The notes beneath the pieces are model-generated. The model searched no databases and was not told where the DNA came from. It saw only the letters and a program-made list of their open reading frames with translations. A stretch of DNA of 36,547 bases from Ghiorsea sp. (lineage in GTDB: Bacteria; Pseudomonadota; Zetaproteobacteria; Mariprofundales; Mariprofundaceae), in NCBI GenBank assembly GCA_027055255.1, contig JALUNK010000075.1, positions 1 through 36,547 of the forward strand. Direction: 5' to 3'. Both the position numbers and the translations under genes were made by a program. This document shows, one piece after another, positions 18,690-28,004 of the stretch. Position 1 is the first letter of the stretch; each line of letters opens with the position of its first letter.

Positions 18690-19669
18690 GTAACCAGCAA
18701 CCAGCAAACACACCCTTCAAACAAGCGTTGATGGATGAGGCAGAAGCACTTATCGCCACTGAACTACCTGAGCACGATTTCAAAATGATAAGCCGTGTCT
18801 TGGCTGAAATGCGCCAAGGCTTAGAAGTGTTTAAACCTTATCAAGCATGGCGAAAAGTCAGTGTGTTTGGTTCTGCCCGCACCAAGGAAAAACATCCGCA
18901 ATACCAACAGGCCAAAGCATGTGGCAAAGCATTAAAAGATGCTGGCTTTATGGTGATTACAGGTGGTGGCCCCGGCATGATGCAAGCCGCCAATGAAGGT
19001 GCAGGGCGCGATGTATCTTTTGGTATTGGTATCAACTTACCCATGGAACAACAGCTTAATCCAGTTGTACATCAATCCCCACGCAGTTTTGAATGCCAAT
19101 ACTTTTTTACACGAAAGTTCTTTTTTCTTAAAGAAAGTGATGCTGTGATTCTCACCCCTGGTGGTTTTGGTACATTTGATGAAAGCTTTGAACTATTAAC
19201 TTTATTACAAACAGGGCGCAATCCCCCTATTCCCGTGGTGATGCTTGAGGCACCGGGTGATGATTTCTGGGGACCTTTTCTCAACTCTTGGGTGCGTAGA
19301 CTGCTGGATGATGGGTTAATTAGCCCTGATGATTTGGGTTTAATTTATCACACCGATAATGCGCAGGATGCGGTCAATCATATTGCTAAGTATTATGCCA
19401 ACTATCACAGCTTTCGATACGTTGGACAAACGGTGCTGCTGCGTTTAAACAATGTTTTATCTGAACAATCACTTGAACGCTTAAATGCAGAATTTTCCAA
19501 TGTCTTACACAAGGGTAGAATTGAGCAAGTGATCAATTGGCCAGAAAACGATGACCCACAATATGCTGCATACCCACGCCTACGCATGCAGCTTAAACAT
19601 GGGCGCATGAACATTTTACCTCAACTTATACAACGTATGAATGCATTATATCAGCAAGAACATCAATAA
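18686..19669 (+). CDS. LOG-family Rossmann-fold nucleotide-binding protein
   Basis: VSVFGSARTKEKHPQYQQAKACGKALKDAGFMVITGGGPGMMQAANEGA...LTPGGFGTFDESFELLTLLQTG; PGGxGTxxE motif. ATGA overlap with the upstream gene. Confidence 0.92.
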   Translation: MSNQQPANTPFKQALMDEAEALIATELPEHDFKMISRVLAEMRQGLEVFKPYQAWRKVSVFGSARTKEKHPQYQQAKACGKALKDAGFMVITGGGPGMMQAANEGAGRDVSFGIGINLPMEQQLNPVVHQSPRSFECQYFFTRKFFFLKESDAVILTPGGFGTFDESFELLTLLQTGRNPPIPVVMLEAPGDDFWGPFLNSWVRRLLDDGLISPDDLGLIYHTDNAQDAVNHIAKYYANYHSFRYVGQTVLLRLNNVLSEQSLERLNAEFSNVLHKGRIEQVINWPENDDPQYAAYPRLRMQLKHGRMNILPQLIQRMNALYQQEHQ

Positions 19670-20574
19670 TTTGGTAGTGTCAACACGGCTTCAGCTTGTT
19701 CTAAAACAAAACTTTTAAACGCTTCAGGAATAGCAGCAAAACGTTTGCCTTCACGGTACACAATATGCCATTGTCGTTTGATGGGGAAATCTTCAACTTC
19801 CAGCACAACCAGTCGCTTGAGTGCCAATTCCATTTCAATCGTATGCAAGGATACAATACCCAAACCAAGTTCAGCCATCACAGCCTGTTTAATCGCTTCT
19901 GACCGATTCATTTCCATACCTGCAATGAGTTCTAATCCATGCTGTTCAAAAAAACGTTCAGTTGCCATACGCGTACCTGATGCAGCTTCGCGCACAATAA
20001 AAGGTTCATCCGCTAAATCGGATAATAAAATGGGTTGCTGGTGCACCAAAGGATGTGAAGGTGATGCAATCACCACCAAGGGGTTATCCATAAAAGGAAT
20101 ACCTTTCAAGTGATGCCCCGATGGTGGTTTGCCCATAATCGCCATATCGGTGTGGTTATGCTCCACTGCATCCACCAAACCAGAACGGTTGGTTACATCC
20201 AAAATAATTTCAGCTTTAGGGAATTTATGCTTAAAAGCTGCAATCAATTGTGGGGCAAAATAGTTAGCTGTGGATGCCATGGTCAGATGCAAACGCCCAC
20301 GCTCCACACCTTTGAGTTCATCCAACATCAATTTGGCTTCGTTCATTTGGTGTGCGATGGATTCCGCATACGTCAATAGTTCTCGCCCTGCTTCGGTCAA
20401 TGCAATTTGTTTACCCACCCTTTCAAACAAGGGCATACCCACATATTCTTCAAGCTGCTTAATTTGCATAGATACTGCCGGTTGGGTTAAGAATAATGAT
20501 TTGGCAGCAATGGTGTAACTTTGATATTCTGCCACGGTTGAAAATATCTTTAATTGTTTAAATGTAAATGCCAT
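19663..20574 (-). CDS. cbbR: LysR-type regulator CbbR
   Basis: MAFTFKQLKIFSTVAEYQSYTIAAKSLFLTQPAVSMQIKQLEEYVGMPLFER; divergent from cbbM. ATG 20574 preferred over the long ORF start. Confidence 0.92.
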   Translation of the reverse strand: MAFTFKQLKIFSTVAEYQSYTIAAKSLFLTQPAVSMQIKQLEEYVGMPLFERVGKQIALTEAGRELLTYAESIAHQMNEAKLMLDELKGVERGRLHLTMASTANYFAPQLIAAFKHKFPKAEIILDVTNRSGLVDAVEHNHTDMAIMGKPPSGHHLKGIPFMDNPLVVIASPSHPLVHQQPILLSDLADEPFIVREAASGTRMATERFFEQHGLELIAGMEMNRSEAIKQAVMAELGLGIVSLHTIEMELALKRLVVLEVEDFPIKRQWHIVYREGKRFAAIPEAFKSFVLEQAEAVLTLPNY

Positions 20575-20584
20575 GGGCACATGG

Positions 20585-20600
20585 TATAAGAAAAACTTAT
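20585..20600. promoter_or_regulatory. Putative CbbR-binding site (TNA-N7-TNA dyad) in the cbbR-cbbM intergenic region
   Basis: ATAAG-AAAAA-CTTAT perfect inverted repeat (20586-20600) containing TAA-GAAAAAC-TTA. Confidence 0.6.
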
Positions 20601-20621
20601 GCAAGTCATCATCAGCTTTGA

Positions 20622-20650
20622 TTGTACATGATACTTGCGCCGTGTACAAT
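20622..20650 (+). promoter_or_regulatory. Putative sigma70-type cbbM promoter, TTGTAC-N17-TACAAT, in an inverted repeat
   Basis: -35 TTGTAC 20622-20627, 17-nt spacer, -10 TACAAT 20645-20650; ATTGTACA (20621-20628) and TGTACAAT (20643-20650) are inverted repeats. Confidence 0.6.
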
Positions 20651-20703
20651 TCGCCGCGTCGGAGGGGAATATCTTCCGAAAATAAACCTTGGAGGATCTC
20701 CTA

Positions 20704-22107
20704 ATGGATCAATCGAATCGTTACGCGGATTTAAGTCTTAAAGAAGAAGACTTGATTGCTGGTGGTAAACACTTTCTAACAGCATACAAATTAAAAACAG
20801 CACCAGGCTATGGCTTTCTAGAAGTTGCGGCGCATATCGCGGCCGAATCTTCTACAGGCACCAATGTTGAAGTATCAACAACTGATGACTTTACTCGCGG
20901 CGTTGACTGCTTGGTATATGAAATTGATGAAACTGCATTTGAAGATGGCTTCGGTCTTTTCAAAGCTGCATACCCAATCGAACTTTTCGACATCAACATC
21001 ACTGATGGTAACTACATGTTATCACAAATGTGGTCTTTAATTCTTGGTAACAACCAAGGCATGGGTGACCACGTTGGTCTTCGTTTGTTGGACTTCATGG
21101 TTCCTCAAGCTATGTTAGAAAAATTTGATGGTCCTAACGTTGGTATTTCTGATCTATGGAAAATCTTGGGTCGTCCTGAAGTCGATGGTGGTTATATCTC
21201 TGGTACAATCATCAAGCCTAAATTGGGTCTTCGTCCTGAGCCGTTTGCAAAAGCTGCATACCAATTCTGGTTGGGTGGCGATTTCATTAAAAATGATGAG
21301 CCTCAAGGCAACCAAACGTTCTGCCCAATGAAAGAAGTGATTCCTAAAGTTGTTGAATCTATGGACAGAGCACAACAAGAAACTGGCGAAGCCAAACTTT
21401 TCTCTGCAAACGTCACCGCTGATTGCTACAAAGAAATGATTGCTCGTGGTAACTACATTCTTGACGAATTCGACAAAATTGGTGCACGTGACCATGTTGC
21501 ATTCTTAGTGGATGGTTTCGTAGCAGGTCCCCATGGCGTAACCACTTGTCGTCGCGAATTCCCAGATGTGTTCTTGCATTATCACCGTGCAGGTCATGGC
21601 GCTGTAACTTCATACAAAACACCAATGGGTATGGATCCATTAGTATTCATGAAGTTCGCACGTATGATTGGTGCTTCTGGTATCCACACTGGAACCATGG
21701 GTTATGGTAAAATGGAAGGTCATGGCGGCGAAACAGTTCTTGCATATATGCTTGAGCGTGACGAGTGCATGGGTCATTACTTCAACCAAAAATGGTATGG
21801 CATGAAACCAACAGTCGCAATTATCTCTGGTGGTATGAATGCTCTACGTCTTCCAGGTTTCTTTGAAAACTTGGGTCATGGTAACGTGATTAACACTTGT
21901 GGTGGTGGTGCTTATGGTCACATCGATAGCCCAGCTGCTGGTGCAAAATCTTTGAGCCAAGCATACGACTGCTGGAAATCTGGTACTGATCCCATTGAAT
22001 ACGCGAAAACTCATAACGAGTTTGCACGCGCATTTGATTCATTCCCAGGCGATGCTGACAAAGTATACGGCGATGACTGGCGTGAAAAAATCGGTTCACA
22101 CAAGTAA
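20704..22107 (+). CDS. cbbM: Ribulose-1,5-bisphosphate carboxylase, form II
   Basis: [32 protein letters not shown]-type N-terminus (here [26 protein letters not shown]), [43 protein letters not shown] active-site Lys loop, [14 protein letters not shown] loop 6. SD GGAGG before ATG 20704. Confidence 0.98.
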   Translation: MDQSNRYADLSLKEEDLIAGGKHFLTAYKLKTAPGYGFLEVAAHIAAESSTGTNVEVSTTDDFTRGVDCLVYEIDETAFEDGFGLFKAAYPIELFDINITDGNYMLSQMWSLILGNNQGMGDHVGLRLLDFMVPQAMLEKFDGPNVGISDLWKILGRPEVDGGYISGTIIKPKLGLRPEPFAKAAYQFWLGGDFIKNDEPQGNQTFCPMKEVIPKVVESMDRAQQETGEAKLFSANVTADCYKEMIARGNYILDEFDKIGARDHVAFLVDGFVAGPHGVTTCRREFPDVFLHYHRAGHGAVTSYKTPMGMDPLVFMKFARMIGASGIHTGTMGYGKMEGHGGETVLAYMLERDECMGHYFNQKWYGMKPTVAIISGGMNALRLPGFFENLGHGNVINTCGGGAYGHIDSPAAGAKSLSQAYDCWKSGTDPIEYAKTHNEFARAFDSFPGDADKVYGDDWREKIGSHK

Positions 22108-22137
22108 ACCGAGACTTTCTAAGTCAAACTTTAAGAA

Positions 22138-22165
22138 GGCATCCACGCAAGTGGGTGCCTTTTTT
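22138..22165 (+). terminator. Rho-independent terminator after cbbM
   Basis: GGCATCCAC-GCAA-GTGGGTGCC stem (one G-U) followed by TTTTTT. Confidence 0.9.
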
Positions 22166-22187
22166 ATTGCCCTTTAAAGTATTACCC

Positions 22188-22937
22188 TTAAATACTTTTG
22201 AATAGGTTAAGATGAATAGCTTCAGCTTGTTCAAATTGTGCTTCTGCCACTTCCTTATTCGGCAAAAGCCAGTTGATGCTTGGTAGGTGATGTTTGGTTA
22301 AATAATCATTTGCCCTTGAAAAATAATGCTGCCCAAAAAAACCACGGTGGGCTGATAATGGTGATGGATGTAGTCCCTCAATCACCAAGTGTTTATCCCT
22401 ATCAATAAACGTACCCTTCTTTTGCGCATACGCGCCCCACAAAATAAACACCACATGTTCTTTCTCATCATTAATGCGGGCAATCACTTGGTCTGTAAAT
22501 GTTTCCCAGCCTTTCTTCTGGTGTGATGCTGCTTGGCTTTGCTCTACAGTGAGCACACTGTTCAAAAGCAATACGCCTTGTTTCGCCCAACTCACCAAAC
22601 AACCATGGTTTGGTATCGCTAAAGCCAAATCTTGATGCAGTTCTTTGTAGATGTTTTTAAGGGATGGGGGCGTGCGCACATTCGGTGCAACGGAGAAACA
22701 TAAGCCATGCGCTTGCCCCTCACCGTGATAAGGATCTTGCCCGAGAATGACGACTTTCACCTGCTCAAATGGTGTTAAATTGAGTGCAGCAAAATATTGA
22801 TGCGGTTTAGGGTAAATCGTTTTACCCAATGCAAGTTCTGTTTTCAGAAAGGTGCGCAAGTCCTGCATATAAGTTTTATTAAACTCAGCTTGCAAACGCT
22901 GCTTCCAAGAATCTTCCAACTTCACCTGTTTTTCCAT
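22188..22937 (-). CDS. ung: Uracil-DNA glycosylase (family 1)
   Basis: [56 protein letters not shown]. Confidence 0.97.
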   Translation of the reverse strand: MEKQVKLEDSWKQRLQAEFNKTYMQDLRTFLKTELALGKTIYPKPHQYFAALNLTPFEQVKVVILGQDPYHGEGQAHGLCFSVAPNVRTPPSLKNIYKELHQDLALAIPNHGCLVSWAKQGVLLLNSVLTVEQSQAASHQKKGWETFTDQVIARINDEKEHVVFILWGAYAQKKGTFIDRDKHLVIEGLHPSPLSAHRGFFGQHYFSRANDYLTKHHLPSINWLLPNKEVAEAQFEQAEAIHLNLFKSI

Positions 22938-22976
22938 AAGAAGAATAGAAGCAGTTTATGGATGGTAAGTCTACTC

Positions 22977-22991
22977 ATCAATAAAATTGAT
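22977..22991. promoter_or_regulatory. Putative second CbbR-type dyad upstream of cbbQ
   Basis: ATCAAT-AAA-ATTGAT perfect 15-bp palindrome containing TCA-ATAAAAT-TGA (TNA-N7-TNA); 52 bp upstream of TATAAT at 23036. Confidence 0.5.
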
Positions 22992-23092
22992 ATAATCCAT
23001 AAGAATTATAAGCATGTATTTTTATTTCTATACCGTATAATTGCGCTTCAATATCGGTTTAAAACATGTTTTCTTAAGGTACGAGGTTATTT

Positions 23093-23896
23093 ATGAGCAA
23101 CGAAGCGCAATACACAATTAAAGAAAAACCATTCTACGAAGCACAAGGTGATGAAGTTGAGCTTTATGAAGCAGCTTATGCAGCGCGCCTGCCTGTCATG
23201 GTCAAAGGGCCTACAGGCTGCGGTAAATCTCGCTTTATTGAATACATGGCTTGGAAACTTGGCAAACCCTTAATCACCGTGGCTTGTAACGAAGACATGA
23301 CCGCATCCGATTTGGTAGGTCGCTACCTGTTGGATGCCAACGGCACCCGCTGGTTGGATGGCCCATTAACTGTGGCTGCACGCATTGGAGCCATTTGTTA
23401 TTTGGATGAAATCGTAGAAGCGCGTCAAGATACAACCGTTGTGATTCACCCGTTGACTGACCATAGACGCACCTTGCCTTTGGATAAAAAAGGCGAATTG
23501 CTTGAAGCCCATGAAGATTTCCAATTGGTGATTTCTTATAACCCAGGTTATCAATCCTTGATGAAAGATTTGAAGCAATCAACCAAACAGCGTTTTACGG
23601 GTTTTGAATTTGATTACCCATCTGAAGCGACTGAAACATCGATTGTTGAAAAAGAAACGGGCATCGATCATGAACTAGCCACCAAGTTGGTCAAAATTGG
23701 TACGGCAGCGCGTAACCTTAAAGGTCATGGCTTGGACGAAGGTATTTCAACACGTTTGCTAACGTATGCTGCAACATTGATTAAAGGTGGTATTGAGCCC
23801 AAAGCCGCTTGCCGCATGGCATTGGTTCGCCCAATCACTGATGATGCTGATATTCGTGTTACTTTAGATCACGCTATTGACACAATTTTTGCCTAA
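23093..23896 (+). CDS. cbbQ: RuBisCO activase AAA+ subunit CbbQ
   Basis: MoxR-type AAA+: VMVKGPTGCGKSRFIEYMAWKLGKPLITVACNEDMTASDLVGRYLL...AICYLDEIVEAR; followed by cbbO. Confidence 0.95.
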   Translation: MSNEAQYTIKEKPFYEAQGDEVELYEAAYAARLPVMVKGPTGCGKSRFIEYMAWKLGKPLITVACNEDMTASDLVGRYLLDANGTRWLDGPLTVAARIGAICYLDEIVEARQDTTVVIHPLTDHRRTLPLDKKGELLEAHEDFQLVISYNPGYQSLMKDLKQSTKQRFTGFEFDYPSEATETSIVEKETGIDHELATKLVKIGTAARNLKGHGLDEGISTRLLTYAATLIKGGIEPKAACRMALVRPITDDADIRVTLDHAIDTIFA

Positions 23897-23905
23897 GTCT
23901 CCAAT

Positions 23906-26182
23906 ATGACTGAAGTTGTAGAACTACAAGAACGCTCTGCTGAAGACTTGGCTTATTGGGAAGCATTAAACTGTCGTTTCCCCGATGCTGATAGAGTTTT
24001 TGATGAGTGTATCAAAGAAGCCAAAGCATTATTAACACCTGCGGGTGTGGATGCTTATATCGAAAACGCACGTTTCATTGGAAAAATGGGTCGAGGTGTT
24101 GAACCCTTACTTATTTATTTGGAAGAAACACCTACCGTGGCATCCATTGTCGGTGAAGAAATTTTACCTGAAATTAAAGAGTTTTGCCTGTTTTTATCGA
24201 CCAATACGAACTTCAAAGCCATTGTTCCTTTCTTGCAAACCTTAGGCGCTGTAAGCAAACGCTTGCATAGCTATGAGCAGCTGCATCATTATTTTGATAT
24301 ACTCAAAGATATGTTGGATAAAACAACCGCATCGGTACATGGGCACCATAAAACTTTCCCAAGCCCGGGTTTACCCTTATTGCTTGAGCAGTCGCCGCGT
24401 TTACTTCGTGCTTTAAGTCTCGAAGGTTATAAGAACTGGATTGATTATGGCGTGAAGTATTATAACAAACACCCTGAACGCCAAAAAGATTATTTTAGCC
24501 TGCAATCACCCGATGCTGTTGCTGTGATGCAACGCGAGCGTCATGGTACATTGATGGTCGATCATGAGCGTCAACTTGATTTGTATTTGCGCGGATTATG
24601 GGAAGATACTGATTACTTAGTACCTTATTCATCTGCTTTTGATGAGTTACGCAAACCCATGCCCTACTTTGATAAATTAGGCATTCGTTTACCTGATGTT
24701 TACGATGATAAAGATGGAGTATCTGGCATTGACCGTTATCGCGCCACGCTAGCACATATGGCAGCGCACCGCCGCTGGAGTAGCCAGATGGTTGTCGATA
24801 ACTGGAGCCCGTTTCAACGGGTTGCCGTGGAAACATTTGAAGACTCTCGTGTTGAGTATTTAGCCATCAAAGAATTCCCTGGTCTGCGCAAGCTTTTCCT
24901 TGCTTTGCATCCTGTGCCTAAAGAAGAAGACTTAGAGATTGAGGGCGAATCTATGGTTCGCCTTAGGCTCGCTTTGTTCTCTCGTGCTGTACTCGACCCT
25001 GAATTTGAAGTCAAACATGATGATATCAGAGAATCAGTCAAACGCTTCTTTATTGAAATGGAAAAAGATGGTGTATCCAGCAGCGAAAACATGGCAAGCC
25101 TTGCCTTAAGTTTCACAGCGCGCACCCGCCGCCAGACTGATTTATCACCCAAAATATACTTTGATAATACCGAAGTGGACTACCGCGATGACAACCGTCA
25201 TTTGTGGATTTACATTGAACAAGGTGATGATGAAGATACGCAGTTTGAGCATCTTGAAGAACAAAAGAAACAAGATGAAGTCAGCTCACTTCCTCCCCGC
25301 CATTATCATGAGTGGGACTATAATTCACAACACTACCGTCCTGATTGGGTGAGTGTGTATGAGGCTATTCACCCCAGTGGTGATGCCAATGTGATTGATA
25401 AGATTCTTGAAAAACATGGCGCACTCGCCAAACGTCTTAAAGCCATCCTTGATGCTTTGAAACCACAACAGAAAGTGCGCATTCGCTACCAAGAAGAAGG
25501 TTCTGAACTTGACTTGGATGTGGCCATCCGCTCATTGATTGACTTAAAAAGTGGTTCGCAACCTGATATGCGTATCAATATGAGCCATAAAAATGATGGT
25601 AGGGATATTGCGGTAATGTTGGTTTTGGATTTATCACAATCACTGAATGAAAAAGCAATGGGAAGCCAACAAACCATTCTTGAACTTTCACAAGAAGCAA
25701 TCACACTGCTTGCTTGGACTATTGAGCAATTGGGCGATAAATTTGCCATTGGTGGGTTTAACTCCAATACACGCCATGATGTTAGATATTCGCACATCAA
25801 AGGTTTTGGTGAACATTTTGATACTGAAGTGAAGCGCAGATTAGCGGCTATGGAAGCCAAATATTCAACGCGTATGGGTGCTGCCATGCGTCATGCTGGT
25901 CACTACTTGGAAGGGCAGAAAGCAGATAAGAAATTGATGCTAGTGCTGACAGATGGTGAGCCTGCAGATATTGATGTGGATGATGATCAACTTTTGATTC
26001 AGGATACACATAAAGCGGTAAAAGAGTTGCAGCAGCAAGGTATTTATAGCTATTGCATTAACTTAGACCCTAAAGCCGATGAGTATGTAAAAGATATTTT
26101 TGGTAGGCATTACACTGTGATTGATAATGTGGATAAACTGCCTGAAAAATTGCCTCAAATTTTTATGTCACTGACCAAATAA
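23906..26182 (+). CDS. cbbO: RuBisCO activase vWA subunit CbbO
   Basis: Large protein with C-terminal VWA domain, MIDAS DLSQS (VMLVLDLSQSLNEKAMG...LMLVLTDGEPADIDV); directly after cbbQ. Confidence 0.95.
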   Translation: MTEVVELQERSAEDLAYWEALNCRFPDADRVFDECIKEAKALLTPAGVDAYIENARFIGKMGRGVEPLLIYLEETPTVASIVGEEILPEIKEFCLFLSTNTNFKAIVPFLQTLGAVSKRLHSYEQLHHYFDILKDMLDKTTASVHGHHKTFPSPGLPLLLEQSPRLLRALSLEGYKNWIDYGVKYYNKHPERQKDYFSLQSPDAVAVMQRERHGTLMVDHERQLDLYLRGLWEDTDYLVPYSSAFDELRKPMPYFDKLGIRLPDVYDDKDGVSGIDRYRATLAHMAAHRRWSSQMVVDNWSPFQRVAVETFEDSRVEYLAIKEFPGLRKLFLALHPVPKEEDLEIEGESMVRLRLALFSRAVLDPEFEVKHDDIRESVKRFFIEMEKDGVSSSENMASLALSFTARTRRQTDLSPKIYFDNTEVDYRDDNRHLWIYIEQGDDEDTQFEHLEEQKKQDEVSSLPPRHYHEWDYNSQHYRPDWVSVYEAIHPSGDANVIDKILEKHGALAKRLKAILDALKPQQKVRIRYQEEGSELDLDVAIRSLIDLKSGSQPDMRINMSHKNDGRDIAVMLVLDLSQSLNEKAMGSQQTILELSQEAITLLAWTIEQLGDKFAIGGFNSNTRHDVRYSHIKGFGEHFDTEVKRRLAAMEAKYSTRMGAAMRHAGHYLEGQKADKKLMLVLTDGEPADIDVDDDQLLIQDTHKAVKELQQQGIYSYCINLDPKADEYVKDIFGRHYTVIDNVDKLPEKLPQIFMSLTK

Positions 26183-26183
26183 A

Positions 26184-27020
26184 CTAAACTTTATTTCTCT
26201 GTAACGTTACAACTAAAATGCCACCCAATATCATCGCCGATGATATGAATAGCTGGGTGGTGATGGGTTCAGCCATTAAAACAACGCCCGCAAATGCAGC
26301 CAGCACAGGGACAAGAAGCTGCACCACAGCTGCATGTATGGTTTGCAAGTGAACCACAGCCATATACCAAATGGTGTAGCCTATACCCGATGCAATAGCT
26401 CCAGAGAGTATGGCATATAGCAAACCTTGTGTACTCACATGCATATCTTGAAAGGATAAAGCTAAAAGTACGAAAAGCATGGGAATACTGCGTATAAAAT
26501 TACAGGTTGTGTCCGCTAAAGGAAACTTCGAGCCTTTACCAATGACCGTATAAAATGCCCATGCGATACCTGATATACTCATGAGCACAAAACCCAACCA
26601 TGAAGGCGCACTTGCACTGGGAAACATTAAATATACAAATCCGAATAGAGCAAAACCAAGACCAAGTCCTTCAAACCTGTTGATACGTTTGCCTTCCCAC
26701 ACTGCGTAGGCAATTAAAGTGATTTGTCCTGCACCAAATAATATGAGTGCACCTGTACCAATATCCAATGAGATATAGGCATACGAGAATGTGACGGCGT
26801 ACAGAAACAATAAAAAACTTGCCAACCAACTTCCTGAACCTTTACTCACCCTCTTCTTCTGCGTGCCAAGTATCAACCACAAGACTAGGGCGCCTGAAAA
26901 CAAACGCACCACAGTAAAACTCCCTGCATCCATCAAACCATCATGTAATGCTAAACGACACAACACAGAATTAGCGGCAAAAGCAATCAAGGCAAGGCTA
27001 GTGGTTATTATAATTTTCAT
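26184..27020 (-). CDS. EamA/DMT-family permease
   Basis: Ten hydrophobic segments, EamA-type repeats (VVRLFSGALVLWLIL; SGIGYTIWYMAVVHLQTIHAAVVQLLVPVLAAFAGVVLMAEPI). Confidence 0.9.
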   Translation of the reverse strand: MKIIITTSLALIAFAANSVLCRLALHDGLMDAGSFTVVRLFSGALVLWLILGTQKKRVSKGSGSWLASFLLFLYAVTFSYAYISLDIGTGALILFGAGQITLIAYAVWEGKRINRFEGLGLGFALFGFVYLMFPSASAPSWLGFVLMSISGIAWAFYTVIGKGSKFPLADTTCNFIRSIPMLFVLLALSFQDMHVSTQGLLYAILSGAIASGIGYTIWYMAVVHLQTIHAAVVQLLVPVLAAFAGVVLMAEPITTQLFISSAMILGGILVVTLQRNKV

Positions 27021-27134
27021 GCTGTGTTTGTCGAAAATAAGCGTTTATCCTTACCTGTGATATTCAACACTGATTTAAGCCGCCTTCTTCGCATACTTGG
27101 GCAGCACGTTACAACATGCAACAATGGAGGCAAT

Positions 27135-27479
27135 ATGATTTCAATAAAAAAGGCTGCAGTCGCTGCAGCATGCACAACAGTTTTGATGGCATCATCTGCG
27201 ATAGCTAACGAAACATATATTTGTAAACATGGCAATCAAGAACGTACAATTAGTATTGTGTATGAAACTGAGGGTCAAGCAGTGCCATGTAAAGTGATTT
27301 ACACTAAAGATACAGGCACTGAAACGCCTTGGAATGCAGAAAACCTAGCAGGCTATTGTGAAGAAAAAGCCGCAGCCTTTGTTGAAAAACAACGTGCTTG
27401 GGGTTGGACTTGTGATAAACAAGAAGCTAAAGCAATGATTCAAGAAGAAACAGACAGTGAAATGAAAGAAGCCATGTAA
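27135..27479 (+). CDS. Small secreted four-Cys hypothetical protein
   Basis: ATG 27135 with SD GGAGG (27126-27130); signal peptide MISIKKAAVAAACTTVLMASSAIA; mature region with four Cys. Confidence 0.75.
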   Translation: MISIKKAAVAAACTTVLMASSAIANETYICKHGNQERTISIVYETEGQAVPCKVIYTKDTGTETPWNAENLAGYCEEKAAAFVEKQRAWGWTCDKQEAKAMIQEETDSEMKEAM

Positions 27480-27504
27480 GATTCCTTTTAAGGATGAATG
27501 TATA

Positions 27505-27531
27505 GGGCTACTTTTTAGTAGCCCTTTCTTT
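27505..27531 (+). terminator. Rho-independent terminator
   Basis: GGGCTAC-TTTTTA-GTAGCCC followed by TTTCTTT. Confidence 0.85.
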
Positions 27532-27889
27532 AAGCCTCTTTATCCGACCACACCGCAAATTCATTACCACTTGGATCCATAAAATGAAAACGTCTACCCC
27601 CAGGAAATGAAAATATGGATTTGCTGATTGTTCCGCCTGATTGTTCAACCTTTTGCTGCGTGCTTTCCAGTTCTGCGCTATACAACACGACCAACACACT
27701 ACCTTGATCAGCAGATACCATTAAATCTGATTGATAAAACCCACCATCAACACCCGATTCATTAAAAGCCACATATTCAGGTCCAAAGCTTGTAAAACTC
27801 CAGCCAAACACATCTTCAAAAAACTTCTGGCTTGCACCTATATCTTTGACAGGAAACTCTAAATAATTGATTTTATTTTGTGCGCTCAT
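27530..27889 (-). CDS. VOC/glyoxalase-family protein
   Basis: INYLEFPVKDIGASQKFFEDVFGWSFTSFGPEYVAF...GGTISKSIFSFPGGRRFHFMDPSGNEFAVWS. Confidence 0.9.
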   Translation of the reverse strand: MSAQNKINYLEFPVKDIGASQKFFEDVFGWSFTSFGPEYVAFNESGVDGGFYQSDLMVSADQGSVLVVLYSAELESTQQKVEQSGGTISKSIFSFPGGRRFHFMDPSGNEFAVWSDKEA

Positions 27890-28004
27890 GATTTACTCCT
27901 TTTTTTAATGGGTTAGCTCAAAAGCTAAACTCACCCAAGCCGCTACCATCAAAAACAATATGCCGACTACCTCTGATTTAAAATAGCATACCTTGTTGGG
28001 ATAA

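Noticed and set aside
21154-21495. Minus-strand ORFs inside cbbM
   Set aside because: Antisense to strongly conserved RuBisCO sequence.
27024-27134. N-terminal extension of the small secreted ORF
   Set aside because: Internal ATG 27135 has a good SD and directly precedes a signal peptide.
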